This document shows positions 41,991 through 53,832 of a stretch of 64,000 nucleotides of DNA, in pieces. Position numbers and translations under genes: made by a program. This DNA comes from Odontocerum albicorne (lineage: Eukaryota; Arthropoda; Insecta; Trichoptera; Odontoceridae). Positions within the stretch are counted from its first letter, which is position 1. Each line of letters begins with the position of its first letter. The stretch lies in assembly GCA_949825065.1 (NCBI GenBank), contig OX463859.1, forward strand, positions 11,061,606 through 11,125,605. Direction: 5' to 3'. A model generated the notes under the pieces. That model was not told the origin of the DNA, did no database searches, and worked only from the letters and a program-made list of their open reading frames with translations.

Positions 41991-42534
41991 GAATATAAAT
42001 GATATTTTGATGATCTCACTAGACACTAAGACTAAAAAATACTTATAAAATATCAAAAATATGATAAATTTCGAATCAATGTATAAAACAATGAACGATA
42101 AATTATACAAACCGAGCAATTAAATTATAAAGTCGAATATTTATTTATAAAAATCAATTACTTCAACAAATAACATTGTATGGTGCCGTACTCTTTAAGA
42201 TACTGTGTTTCTCAATTAGCAATTTGTCATACTTAATACCTTCTAGTAATAATCCATAATAAAGAATAAAAATATTCATACCTACATCGTTGAAAATAAT
42301 ATATCATTGAATAAATACGAAGAAAAAACGACCTTAAAACTATTAATAATATGATTCAATTTAATATGTCGTTTGGTATTTGTGGGTTGTTTTTCATAAA
42401 TCTTTTTTTAAATAGGGTGACCATGGGTTAAGGACGAATTTTTATTTTTTTAATGTACAGTTTTGGTTTCATACCAAAACAGTACAATATAATTTTTATT
42501 TTTCAATGAATTTAATAAACGTGAAAGCTTAGGT
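41991..42534. other. Unassigned
   Basis: A small near-palindrome (GTTTTGGT-TTCAT-ACCAAAAC) lies at about 42460-42480. Otherwise nothing. Confidence 0.4.
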
Positions 42535-42830
42535 GTTACAGACATCAACAGTAAGTTAGAGGAGAGGCGATTGAGATGTTATGGGCACGTTGGACGCAGA
42601 GCACCCGATCACATTGTGAACGAAGCAATCTCCATGGATCTTCCTCGAATAACAACCAGAGGAAGACCAAAGAATTCATGGGTGGTGCAAAAATATAACC
42701 TGATGCAGAGGCACGGCCTGGGGGACGTAGTCCGGGACAGAAGAGCATACAACCTGAGGACGAGGACAGCTGACCTCAACAGTCTTCGCAGACAGTGAGT
42801 TGGGATGGAGCCAGGGAGAAGAAGAATGAA
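42535..42830 (+). pseudogene. RTE-2 polyprotein C-terminus
   Basis: The plus frame reads KLEERRLRCYGHVGRRAPDH, IVNEAISMDLPRITTRGRPK, NSWVVQKYNLMQRHGLGD and DRRAYNLRTRTADLNSLRRQ before a stop. This is the RLRWYGHV..R, RGRPK..W, DR..WR...TAD block at the end of RTE polyproteins. The end at the stop codon appears native. Its sister copy is at 51.4-51.7 kb on the other strand. The palm is missing. Confidence 0.75.
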
Positions 42831-43079
42831 TTCAATAACCGGTTAAATCAACAATATGAAATTTTTTTTTTCTTATTTTTGCAATAGATCTTTCATTGAT
42901 TGTTGTTTCTTCTTTATTTCAGGGATGTGAACTGCCAGTAATCCCTTAATCGATTTGACATTATATCTGGTAGTCGGTTTCGTATGAAGTAAATATGAGA
43001 AACTTTATGAGGAATCCATGTCTCATCCATTATTTGAACGAGATCCCGCAAATAACGTCTTATCTATCTTCATCGTCTT

Positions 43080-43335
43080 ACGATGTCTTCGATTTCACAC
43101 ATTCTTCTTATTTTTGTATTTCTTATTCAGTATCTGAGTATTTCACCAGTTATACATTACAGTACTTCAATTTGTAGTTTTCTTAAGAGTGTCTTCATTC
43201 GTGTGGTATCAAATCTAGTTCCATATATCATTACGGGTTTTTTAATAACTGTAATTTGTTATCTTTACTATTACCTTGTTTGCCATTGTTATTTGTTCAA
43301 TGTGTAGGTTAGTAGGAATCAATAAAGTATTAACC
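43080..43335 (+). repeat. Repeat H copy
   Basis: Related to 21700-21865 (see there). It ends near AATCAATAAAGTATTAACC. Confidence 0.45.
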
Positions 43336-44125
43336 TTTGTATTTTACCTACTTTAAAAAAAACATATGTGAGTAGCATATTATTTAATATATAAGGTAGT
43401 AAACAATGCGGAGATTGAAATTAATTAAATTGCGATACATATTTAATCGATAATTTGAGTCCATCTAATTTGCACGTATCTTTAAAATAAAACGTGGTCA
43501 CCCTATTTATTAATGTCAAAAAATGGTAGACAACATTCGAACCGCATTCAAATTTCGACTTTTGAACAATGTCAATAAAATCCAATTTCGCGTGATTAAT
43601 AATTATGTTATATACGGTGACTTGTTTTGACTCAAACATCTAATCAATTAATTTTATTTTATTTGCATACAATATGGGAGACGTTACATGGGTCGATCTG
43701 AACCAAGATTGTGTCATTACATTTTTTTTTATAAAATTTTATTAGTCGTCATCTTGTATGTGTTTGACATTGTACCTGTAATAATGTTTTACTTGTGCCA
43801 ATTAATGGCAATAAAGATTATGCTAAGTAGATATAACGACGTTGTTGTAATGATTTACGCCTGTGTAAAGTTTAGAAATGAATATATTGTGTCATCGACG
43901 TCGTTTTGCATTAGTTACATTGTACGCTTAATGATTGGAGTAAGTACATAACTTGTTCATGTATAAGAAATATTATGGAATTTTCTCAATCAAATTACGT
44001 AAAGTTCGAAAGGTTACGTAAGCATAAAAAAGCTTTAATCTTCTTTGAAATATGGACGTGTACTTATATGCAAAAAACGACCCAACCAACATTGTCCCTG
44101 TTTTGAGATACCTAATTTGGGATTC
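43336..44125. other. Unassigned
   Basis: No family recognised. The 87-codon open frame at 43688-43951 is hydrophobic but unlike any known family and probably fortuitous. Confidence 0.4.
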
Positions 44126-44129
44126 TGTG

Positions 44130-45215
44130 GTACGAACTTTAGATAGAGATGTGGTAGATACTTGTGGTAGAGATGGGAGTACTAGCACACCTTGTTAATC
44201 ATATTAAGTCACTGTACCAACATAGTTCTACAACAGTCAAAGATAATAACATCAAGTCCAAACAGTTTAAAGGGCCAAAGGGCGTACGGAAATGGAACAT
44301 CCTATCTCCCCATTTGTTTAACTTATATGGAGAATATAAGAGGAGAGTACTTGAAGACTGGGACGGCGGGATTGTTATTGGTGGAACCACGTTGTTAAAT
44401 CTGCGATATGTAGATTACACGACGTTGATTGCCACATCAGAAGAAGTAATAACCACGCTCCTAAAAAGGTGAAACACGAGATCAAGCTCCTGGGCCTGGA
44501 AATCAATTGGTCAAAATAAGCTTATGATACTAGACCACAGTAAAAAAATTGCCACCAAATAATGTGAATCATGGTCTGGAAGAGGTTGTTTACTTTATCC
44601 GCTTAGGCTGTATTACTAATAATGGAGGATGCGAGGCTGAGATGAAAAAAATAAATGGAATGGCAAAAAATGCGATGTCAAAGCTGGAAAAGATATGGAA
44701 GAACTGAATTATCACCATTGCGACGAAAGTGCGCCTAGTTCAGTCTCTCGTCTTTGCAATATTCATGTATGTCGAGGAGACTTAGACTCTGAGACCAAGC
44801 AAGATATGTAAAAATAGATGGATTTGAAATGTGGTGCTGTAGAATAATGTTACGAATTCAGTGGACAAGGCGAACTAGCGCCTCCATTCTCGAAGAACTG
44901 AGAATCACAGACAGATTGTAGATTATATGCCTTCGACGTGTCCTCCAATTATTTAGGTACATTGCTCGTAGTCAAGGAAACAGTTTGGAGAGATTTGTGG
45001 TTACTGGATGCGTGGAATGACGACGCACAAGAGGTAGAATACCGATGCATTGGACTGACCAAGTGGGAGACGCAACTAGACTACGCTTAACAACTGTCCT
45101 TCGAGCCGCGGACTGCGGGGAGGGATGGAGAGGAGTCTTCGGAGGCTATCACGAGAGTCACGATGCTCAGTCATGAGTTACACTACAGGATGACGAATTA
45201 GGGATACATCCAGAC
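44130..45215 (+). pseudogene. RTE-1 reverse transcriptase, longest copy
   Basis: About 1.1 kb collinear with the 3' half of an RTE polyprotein. Visible in order are GPKGVRKWNILSPHLFNLYG (the GVRQG.ILSP.LFN block), LEDWDGGIVIGGTTLLNLRY, VDYTTLIATSEEV (the YADD box, here YVDY), GLEINWSK, CITNNGGCEAEM, MAKNAMSKLEKIW, a frameshifted segment, TRRTSASILEELRITDRL-like, then a LERFVVTGCVE-like block and a final DQVGD...RAAD region. The second catalytic Asp of YADD is lost and the frame shifts several times, so it is dead. It is the only copy with a recognisable RTE palm. Confidence 0.8.
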
Positions 45216-45349
45216 GATTCGTATTGCCTTGTATCAAATATTTTTAAGATTTATGTAAAAAAAAAAACATTTATCTGTGTTGTTAACATTGAAATCCGTC
45301 TTATTAATAAGCATATGTTTTTTTTTTTTCGATATTTTAAATAAACCTA

Positions 45350-45435
45350 AAATGACGACCTTCGTAAGCAAGTCGGTAAGACGCTTGGCTTTCACCTGGG
45401 GGCTTCGGGATCGATTCCCGATGGTATTCCCCAAA
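45350..45435 (+). repeat. SINE-A head only
   Basis: TTCGTAAGCAAGTCGGTAAG and GGGATCGATTCCCGATGG. Confidence 0.6.
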
Positions 45436-45765
45436 TAAATTCCAAAAATAATTTCTGTTAAAATAATTCGTCTGTTGACGATGCTCAGACACGCTAGACG
45501 TGTGCGAGTGTTGTTACTTCTTTACATGCGGGGTAGCATTGCCAACGTGTGATGACCAATCAACCGATGACCGACGGCTCGATTACTGGGGATGAAAACA
45601 ATTTTGTTTCCAGGTCACTTTATTCAATATGTCATATTCACCAATTCTGATATGTTGAATTGTGCCACATGAATTAATGAATAAAGAAGAAAAAAAAATG
45701 GAAAGATGAATTAATGTAAACTATTAATTGATTACGGAAATATAACTTTATGCAAAAATAAAAAC
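45436..45765. other. Unassigned
   Basis: Slightly GC-richer at 45470-45600; nothing recognised. Confidence 0.35.
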
Positions 45766-45769
45766 TGAA

Positions 45770-45950
45770 TAAATTATTTATAGTTAAGTCATTAACATTG
45801 TGGAGGTTTAAAGACATTGTAATTTATTTTATCAAACACTGTTTATTCCACTTTTTGTGGAATCAAACACTGTTTCATCAAACACTGTTTATTTTATTTT
45901 TTGTGGAATAAATAGTGTTTGATAAAACAAATTACAATAAAAATTAAATG
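45770..45950. mobile_element. PLE terminal pieces, rearranged
   Basis: TTTATAGTTAAGTCATTAAC and TTATCAAACACTGTTTATTC, then a second CATCAAACACTGTTTATTT. An inverted TGGAATAAATAGTGTTTGAT follows. The hammerhead-like part is absent, so only the outer ends remain as an inverted pair. Confidence 0.7.
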
Positions 45951-47060
45951 ATTAATATCTCATTAATCTAACGAATCTATTATTTTAAAGGTATTTCGAT
46001 ATCTTAGCATATGTTTTACTTATACTTAAACCACTTTTAATAAACCATTAAAGTTTTCCATGTCTAAACTCGATTTAACTAACCCAATTTAATCCGGGAG
46101 TTAACGTGATGCATGCGGCAAGCATCTATCTCTTTGCAAATATTAAATTTCATATGGAAAATATTGAAGTTTCAACATAAATCATTAAGGAAAATATCCA
46201 TGAAAAGTATCTTTTACATATCAATCCGATACATTTTCAGAATTTGATAATTATTATTTAATGTGATATTGAGGTAAGTAAGCATATGCATTATACGAGT
46301 ATTTTATTTAATGATGTATCATTTATTTGGATATTACAGTTTGTATTGAAAATACTTGATTGGGTTTAATAGAAATATGACCAGGTTTTGGCTGTTTTAA
46401 TGAAATTGTGTTATAAAATATATTTTTTTTATGCTGAGAGTTTTTATGTGAATTTCACGAGAGTAAGGCAATTATGTCAAAACAAGCAATGCACATGGTT
46501 GATCAAGACAGTTTATCTTACTTTAAGTAGAATTATGTAAAATTTTCAGTAATTAAAAATCACTAAAAAAATCATTATCACCTTCCATGGAAAACGTTTA
46601 GAAGTTTATCATTACGGTTAGTATTCAAATTAAGCAAGCAGACGACCCAGTTTCGATTGCTAGTGGATTCAATTCTAAACTGTTTTTATTCTTGGACCAT
46701 TTTACATCTGAATCTATGTTTTTTGTATTTTAGATGTTGCTTATCATAATTTTTTATAGTGCTAATAAGTAAAACCTGACTTATAAAAGGCTACTGCAGA
46801 TAAAATCTATCGTTTATCTTGGAAATTAAGTTTTTTTGCCAACAGAACTTTGAATTCAATATGTCAATACTGTGTGCTTGCTGAAGTACAACAGCGAGTA
46901 ATATAATTACTGGAATGTCAAACTAATTAATGATCAAATATTTATAATTTATTTTGATAAAAAAATTTGTTAAAAATTATGGATTCTTATATTTGCTTTT
47001 TTTTTAAATAATCAGATAAATATAAAACAATTAAATAATCAGGTTAAAGTTAAACGAGTC
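45951..47060. other. Unassigned
   Basis: AT-rich; nothing recognised. Confidence 0.4.
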
Positions 47061-47065
47061 CAGAA

Positions 47066-47142
47066 ATGAACCATCGAGAATCGAACTCGGATGACCAGCT
47101 ACACTGAGCTGGATTTTCTAACCACTTGGTCAACAAGTTGAC
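47066..47142 (-). repeat. tRNA-like relic or SINE head
   Basis: The minus strand reads GACCAAGTGGTTAGAAAATC and CCGAGTTCGATTCTCGATGG, like an A-box and a T-arm with B-box. The acceptor ends do not pair and the anticodon arm is irregular, so it is not a functional tRNA gene. Confidence 0.5.
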
Positions 47143-48359
47143 AAATAATAAGTATAAAAAAATACTTGATTGAGATAAAAAGAAACCATCTTGAATTAAT
47201 AAATTTCGAAGCATTAACTAATTGGTGACTATAAAATAAATAATTCCCCAAAGAAACATTATTAAAAGATTAAAGAAACAAATTTATATATCTAAACCGA
47301 TTAATATTTATAACATCTTGTTACTTAAAACGAAGTCCGACTGTATGAGCAGATTTTGGCAATAAAATAATAGATTAAACATAATCCAGCTACAGTCAAA
47401 CACCGCTAATGCGAAAGTCAACAGGACACATTTGTACGATTGACAGTTTCCAATAAAAACGGGATTAAACATCAATACCTAACTTACTGTGGGGAGTTGC
47501 ATTTAATTCTTATTTATCGACTATCGATTGTTTATTGAGCCCTGAGACAGGGGCGCGTAGATTGAGCGAAACGTTTTGAATTTATTTGTTTGACAGTTTA
47601 AAAAATAATTATAACAATGTATCATAAACTCACATCAAAGAACATTTACATTTATTTAACTTTAATTATTCTAAAAAATATTGTTAACATACAAACAACG
47701 AAGAGTCCCTGTATTCTCAGATCCTTGATTTTTTTTTAAATAGTTTAAAATTATTTGGATTTTTTGGTTTTTACAAGTTGAAAATCATCGCGTCTTTTTG
47801 TGGGGTAGTTATGCACTTTCTTATTACACGTGTATATAACATAATTTTTTTATTATACTTTGACAATAAATTATTGTATTATACAACTTATAAATTTAGA
47901 CTTAGAAATCGTTTTAAATTATACATATTTTTACCGTACAATTAATGAAGATAAAAATAATTTCAGTTGAAGTGCTAACATTAAAAAAACCTAATAATTT
48001 TTAAATGATATTTGAATTATATTGTATAAAAAGCCAATACGTTGTGTATTATGTGTTGATAATACTACTACTCTTCGATAAGTAACAATAACCTTGCCAA
48101 ACGAACTCTTAAACAGACCCTATTATTTTAGATACCGTTCTGAATTAAACCTCTTATCAACGGGCGAATGTATACTATCTAGGTTACAAAGGTCATCAGA
48201 TAATTCTTTTCTGAAGGCTCCCGGCCATATTCTTCAACATATTTTAATCACTGGAGTAGTAAGTTGACAGGATGTTGAATATTGTACATAGTTAATCAAC
48301 GCAGTTTTTCATTCTAATAAAAAATGTCCACTTAGATAGAATTATAAACAATGTCTCAG
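47143..48359. other. Unassigned
   Basis: AT-rich; nothing recognised. Confidence 0.4.
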
Positions 48360-48545
48360 TTTTGAGTCGGGTATTATTCCCAAAATGGCTGGGCAGCGTC
48401 AATGGTAGTAGCACAGCACTAGCGCTGCTTGGCACGCGATGCGGACCTAAATTATTGGACGTAATTAGGCTTTATAGCACTCGGCCGTGCGTGATGGTTC
48501 TCTAGCATTTACCACCCGAAAGACTTGGGCAGGGCCAGCTTATAG
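48360..48545. other. GC-richer unassigned segment
   Basis: Contains AGCACTAGCGCTGCTTGGCA and CGGCCGTGCGTGATGG. It is distinct from AT-rich flanks, with no frame and no second copy seen. Confidence 0.4.
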
Positions 48546-48724
48546 GTTTAATGTTACTAGTAATTTCTAGGAAGTACTTCAAACATATTTAATCAATGTA
48601 TCGAACCTGTCTTTATAAATGATGCAGAAATAACGACACTCACCAGATAATTATTTAATAAACAACAAGTAGCATGGAATAAGATGCGCTTGAAATAATA
48701 TTAATATATACGAATGGGTTTGTA

Positions 48725-49046
48725 GCCTGTACTCATCGTCGTTGATGGGCCTCATAGTCGAGGATACCCTCGCCATTCCAAGGTCAATTCAATTGGGAAG
48801 CGAAGTTGTGCCGTGGAGGTTTTTCTTTCGTGAGAGAGTCGTTGCACACCAGCAAACTTACCGACCACACCGCTGTACTGGATCCGATGGCACACCGAAA
48901 TGAGATGATTGGAGCACACCGGCATGTTTTCTGTTTTTAAAGAATAGATGTTACCGAAATCATAGGTATCCATATTCACCCGAATACTAGACGGAAAAAA
49001 TGTCTGTCATTCGAGGGGAGAATCCTGTACTGAAGTGTTGGACGTA
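48725..49046 (-). repeat. SINE-B, body and 3' end
   Basis: The minus-strand order is ATTCGGGTGAATATGG, TAACATCTATTC-like, ATGCCGGTGTGCTCCAATCA, GTACAGCGGTGTGGTCGGTA and GAGGGTATCCTCGACTATGA. The head is missing. Confidence 0.8.
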
Positions 49047-50744
49047 ACGGAAAGAATTGCCTGGACACATTTTCGAAAGTCAAATGTTAAATGGATTAAG
49101 TGAGTGTTACAACGAATACTGTGTACCACTAGAAGGCTACAAGGGCTTTCTTCAATAATATGGATCAAACTTAAGCAGTTTGCCAGAAATATGTAGATAG
49201 GGGATTCACAGCACCAGAAGTATGCCCTACAGTGGAATTATACAGACTTAAACGATGATAATGGTTGGGACTTAAAAATTAGACACTAATGAAGAATTCA
49301 CAACTACATTAGACATTAGAGTGAACTCTTATATTTTAAGCCTACTTATTCATAGTCCAGTTTATGTAACCTCAAAGAAAACCTCTCAAGTCACATTGTA
49401 TTTCTTTTTGTGACAAGCAAACACATCATATTTCTTTTTGCGACAAGTAAAAACTATGTTGTCTGATTTAAGTTAAAAAATAATTTATGAGATTTGTTTA
49501 TTAGTGATAGATGATTTTTGATTACGAATAAAAATAGTTGAGAGGAAATTAGTCGTAAATATCTTACAAATCAAATTAAAATGTTTGAAATGAATACAGG
49601 TACAGAGGCCACGAAAAATATTTATTATTTTCTATTGCCCTAAAATATATAATATGGGTTATTAAAGGATATCTATTGGCATACTTTATCAATAAATCTA
49701 TTATTTATGTATTTGAAAGTTAACATATACCAACTAAATTCACGTATAAACATACACAAATATTTTAACAATCCGAGCTCTAGCCCCTCATGTGATTTGA
49801 TAACTGTCACTGTCAATGAAAAAAAATCGTCTAGTTATTTTTTGTTTTGTTAAATTTTTAATTCTTATTTTATATTCTCTCTTTACGCTGCAGTGAATGT
49901 GTGTGCGCATTTATAGTATAGTTTTAATAATTTTTGTACTTATTTATTACGTTTATAATTGTTATAAGTGTTTATTTACTATCATTATTTTTTGTGTCAT
50001 TATTTACGCGTACAAGGGTGTGGGCTGAAAAACATGTGATGTCCTTCCAAGTTCGACCTCTATTGGTGGGGGTAAATCTCAGCGGAGCTTTGATAGATTC
50101 TCTCTTAAAAGTATTTATAAATATATGTTGTCACCATCCTTATTCGTTATTATTATGAAAAATTCCACTATTGCCTTTTTAAATATCGCTCAAGGCTGTA
50201 ACTTTTCTTACTTAGAAGAAATTGCGGCCCTGGTACTAAAAGCTCTCCATCCACCATGCATAAAGCATAATTCTAATTATAATATGTGAGAAGTTACATG
50301 GGTAGGTACTAGGTACTTAGCACAAATATCAGTGGGAGTGTTCTGAAGGAATGGCAGAAACAGCTGGAAAAGTATATTACATAAACCCAAATGGGGGTTT
50401 TAATTATGGTGCTTCTATTAGAAATTTGAATTATTTAATTAGATGCCCAGTAGCTGCCATGTTGGAATGAGTACGTGCGAATAGCATTTTTAATATCTGG
50501 GTTCATTTTATTTATATTAATATTTTCGTCGATTATTAACATATATCGATTGTTTTAAAGCAAGTATATTTCACGTCCTATAACGGTGATTTTGGAAAAT
50601 GAAAAGTTTATTTCAATATACTCGTATAATAGGGCGGGGTATTATGACAGGGCTTTTGTCTGTATCTAAGTGTTAGATATATGATTGGCGCGTGCAACTT
50701 TAGGAAGCACTTGAAGACAACACTTTTTGTGATATCTCATAAAA
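49047..50744. other. Unassigned; possible LINE tail at 49060-49270
   Basis: A plus frame with WIK....A and NYTDLNDDNGW may be a very decayed LINE end. The remainder is AT-rich without recognised features. Confidence 0.3.
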
Positions 50745-50882
50745 GTTGATGATTATATCTAAACACTACACACTTCAATGATTATATATATGTTGATGAT
50801 TATATGTAAACACTACACACTTCAATGATTATACGTATGTTGATGATATGTAAACATTAAACACTTCACTATACCTAAAGCT
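50745..50882. repeat. 47-bp tandem repeat, 3 copies
   Basis: GTTGATGAT, then TAAACACTACACACTTCAAT; units start at 50745, 50792 and 50839. Confidence 0.85.
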
Positions 50883-51019
50883 AACTATGTTACTATAACA
50901 TATTTGAAGATCTCCAAAGGTTTGTTTATAGTATTTCTGGCATTGGCAAGTTTTCTGCGGTTTTCTTACCAAATATGTTTCTCTGAACCTATCCAGATGC
51001 GGGAAAGTGCCTTATCTAA

Positions 51020-51190
51020 TTGTCGCGTCCACCACCTTCCTATCGTTGCCCTGGACTTATGCACGAGTATACATATTTTGTAATATTTTTAATCTGTCAA
51101 TAATAGTGGGGTCGAATCCAAAGTTATAGCGGCCTTGAGGCGAGTCTGTTCTCTAAACAGCGCTATATAAATTGTGTTATTATTATTTTT
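51020..51190 (+). repeat. LINE-F 3' end
   Basis: TTTTTAATCTGTCAATAATA, CTTGAGGCGAGTCTGTTCTC and GCGCTATATAAATTGT, then TTATTATTATT. Confidence 0.65.
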
Positions 51191-51375
51191 ACTATTATAG
51201 TAATAGAATGGTGAATTTGTAAAAAAAACTACGCTACATTATTGAAGAAAGATTGATTTTGACTCTCCGTGTAGTATTGGTTTCTTTTGAGAAACCTTCA
51301 AGTATTGATTGACCATGATAGAAATTCCCATGAAGAACATACGTATCTCTCAGGGCAGATTGACATACGAGGATA

Positions 51376-51740
51376 CGAGTATGCTTCTTCTCCCTGGCTC
51401 CATCCCAACTCACTGTCTGCGAAGACTGTTGGGGTCAGCTCTCCTCGTCCTCAGGTTCTATGCTCTTCTGTCCCCCAGGCCGTGCCTCTGCATCAGGTTA
51501 TCTTTTTGCACCACCCATGAATTCTTTAGTCTTCCTCTGGTTGTTATTTGAGGAAGATCCATGGAGATTGCCTGGTTCACAATGTGATCGGGTGCTCTGC
51601 GTGCAACGTGCCCACACCATCTCAATCGCCTCTCCTCCATCTTACTGTTGATGTCTGTAACAACTAGGCTTCCACGAATGCGTGAGCTTTTTATTTTGTC
51701 TCTTAGGGACACACCAGCTGACGATCTTAGGGACACACCA
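51376..51740 (-). pseudogene. RTE-2 polyprotein C-terminus
   Basis: The minus strand from about 51736 reads GVSLRDKIKSSRIRGSL, DINSKMEERRLRWCGHVARR, APDHIVNQAISMDLPQITTR and NSWVVQKDNLMQRHGLG. It is the same block as 42535-42830 but begins earlier (the G..LRD.I....IR region). A deletion after HGLG shifts the frame just before the end. The sequence continues to match the other copy through the stop. Confidence 0.75.
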
Positions 51741-51754
51741 GCTGATCATCTTAG
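51701..51754. repeat. 24-bp tandem repeat, 2.3 copies
   Basis: TCTTAGGGACACACCAGCTG occurs at 51701 and 51725, with a partial third unit. Confidence 0.85.
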
Positions 51755-51756
51755 CA

Positions 51757-51772
51757 TACGAGTATACTCGTA
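51757..51772. other. TACGAGTA-TACTCGTA palindrome
   Basis: Two motif copies in opposite orientation with no spacer form the perfect 16-bp palindrome TACGAGTATACTCGTA. Another copy lies 45 bp further at 51817. Confidence 0.9.
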
Positions 51773-51954
51773 TATTATTAATTGTATTTTATATATAAAT
51801 TTATTTAACACTTTCATACGAGTACATCTGACGAATCTATTGCTTTAAAGCGGTTTCTTCCAAACAATCAACTTTTGTTTCATAATAAATTTAAAATAGT
51901 GTATAAAAACAATATCTGAAAAAAAAAACTAACAAAAATTAAAATAAAAGATAA

Positions 51955-52125
51955 ACCTTAAGAAAAATAGAGATTAGGGTGGGACGAGTATGGGAGTTAA
52001 GTTCGAGGCACATTTTGAGTTGAGTAATGCTTTTTTAATTTGTTTATAAGTTTGAGAAAATCTTTAGAAAAATAGAGATTAGGATTAGAAGAGTATGGGA
52101 GTTCAGTTAGAGGAACACGTTGATC
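51955..52125. repeat. Imperfect direct duplication
   Basis: GAAAAATAGAGATTAGG, GAGTATGGGAGTT and AGAGG/CGAGG words repeat at an offset of about 110 bp. Confidence 0.7.
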
Positions 52126-52838
52126 ATATCAGATTGAGCCAGCAAGATTGTTTCAAAGTCTAGCCAGGTGAACTGCCAAATATGATATGTAGAATAGAAT
52201 TATGTGTGATGCGTTGCTAAACAAATAATTAGATATACTGTCACTAGACTGTAGCGACAGTCTATGATTAGAAAGAACATTGAATTTTTCACATGGATGC
52301 TGAGGACAGCTCGGATTGTTCAACGCTCCAAATAAGAGTTGAAAGAATGTGAAAATTTATTTGCTATCTTTTTTAAATCATCGGAGTCTGGTACGATATT
52401 TGGATGTAAAATTTGAAACGTTTACATTTATCAATGATAAAATAAAGTCAAATATAACTATTCATAAAAATCGTTTAAGTTAAAAATTGATAATAACTAC
52501 TGCGGCAATACGAGCTGAAATTTATGCACTGAAATTGTGTAAAAGCCTCAGAAAAAAGCTTTATATAAATGGTGTACCATTTATAAAGGCTGATTTATGC
52601 TAGGTAGCCACTAGAGAGTAGGTGCCGTGGTATGGTATGAACTATACCGTAGGCTTACCACGCGCCCCCTTATTATCGGGATCATTACATTTTATTTGAT
52701 TTCAGGAAATTTTACAGAATTACAAACGGCGAGTTGCAATAGAGAACAACGCCACTAAAATATACATTAAAACCAAACAATAATCAAGACATGCTAAAAT
52801 GACGATTCACGAAAGCGTAGTAGCGTCGAAATTAATGA
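52126..52838. other. Unassigned
   Basis: Short GC-richer hairpin-prone stretch at 52620-52680; nothing recognised. Confidence 0.35.
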
Positions 52839-52839
52839 A

Positions 52840-53280
52840 AGGAGTTGAGTCAATACAGTGAAAATGTTTGCACTGTGAAGAATATATGGTGTGTACATGG
52901 GGGGTGTATATTATATAGTAGAATAAGAAATGTAAATATTAAGGATAAATGTAAAATAAAAACTGATGTGTTAATTAGGATGAAAACAGCGTGATAAGGT
53001 GGTTTGGACACGTTGAACGGATGGATGTCGAAGACTGATTAAACAAATTAATAATTCAAACACAAGTGGTAGTCATGGTAAAGAATGGCGGGGAAAGGTA
53101 CAGTTGGACCAAGTGAACGAAATTTTGAAAGAAGGAAAGGCTGGAAGTGATAAAAACAGAACGAGATGTATGAAATGACGAATGGGTGTAAAGGAGGCGA
53201 AGGAAATGTATGGCGTGATAGGAAATTTGACGCTCCGTCCTCTCTGACTACCTCAAAAGGGAATTTTGAACGAACTATCG
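52840..53280 (+). pseudogene. LINE-E C-terminal region, long copy
   Basis: Plus-strand pieces in order: MFAL-like, NIKDKCKLKTDVLIRMK, WFGHVERMDVE, TKQI-like, VQLDQVNEILKEGKAGSDKN, RTRCMK, then VKEAKE and FDAPSSLTTSKG-like after a shift. This spans about 145 codons of the LINE-E ending and shows the family order without a SINE insertion. Frameshifts are present. Confidence 0.7.
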
Positions 53281-53572
53281 TGATTCAAGTGTCCTAAAGG
53301 GTGACATAAGTTTTGAAAGACCTGAATGGCCTAGCTAAGAGTTTAACCTGTGGGTATTTTTTCTTTAATTCGTATGTTTATCTTCAAAATCTCTGCATTA
53401 TTAATGCTGATATGTTAAAGAGCTTGAATATTGTATTGTCTTCATCTCCCTCAATCGATCATGTGGGCAAAATCATGGGAGTTAACACGTAATTTGCTAT
53501 TCATCGCTGCGTATCAGTAATACTGTATAACGCCGAAATGTAATAGAAATCTCGTTGATGAACTGTTAACCT
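53281..53572. other. Unassigned
   Basis: Nothing recognised. Confidence 0.35.
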
Positions 53573-53832
53573 GACTGGGAACTTTTTAAAATTTTATTGA
53601 GAATTGAATTCGAAATCTACGGTCGGAAGACATGATTAAATATATTTTTTATAATTTATTTTAACACTTCCATTGCGTACAATATAGCTGAGTTGCAATT
53701 CCTTCCAATTAACCTTAAATAATCTTTATGTGAAAATCTAACCGGTACCTTTGTCAATAAAATTGAGTACCAACGGGAATCAAAACCGAACCCCACATCA
53801 GAAGACATATATCTTACAAACTAGGCAAAAGA
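53573..53832 (-). repeat. Two SINE-A pieces
   Basis: A head-side piece at 53573-53640 (GGGAACTTTTTAAAATTTTA, TTGAATTCGAAATC) precedes a longer copy at 53660-53832 (TGCGTACAATATAGCTGAG, CCTTCCAATTAACC, TTACAAACTAGGC). Both are minus strand. Confidence 0.6.

Noticed and set aside
47066..47142. Possible tRNA gene on the minus strand
   Set aside because: The T-arm is good but acceptor ends do not pair and the anticodon arm is irregular.
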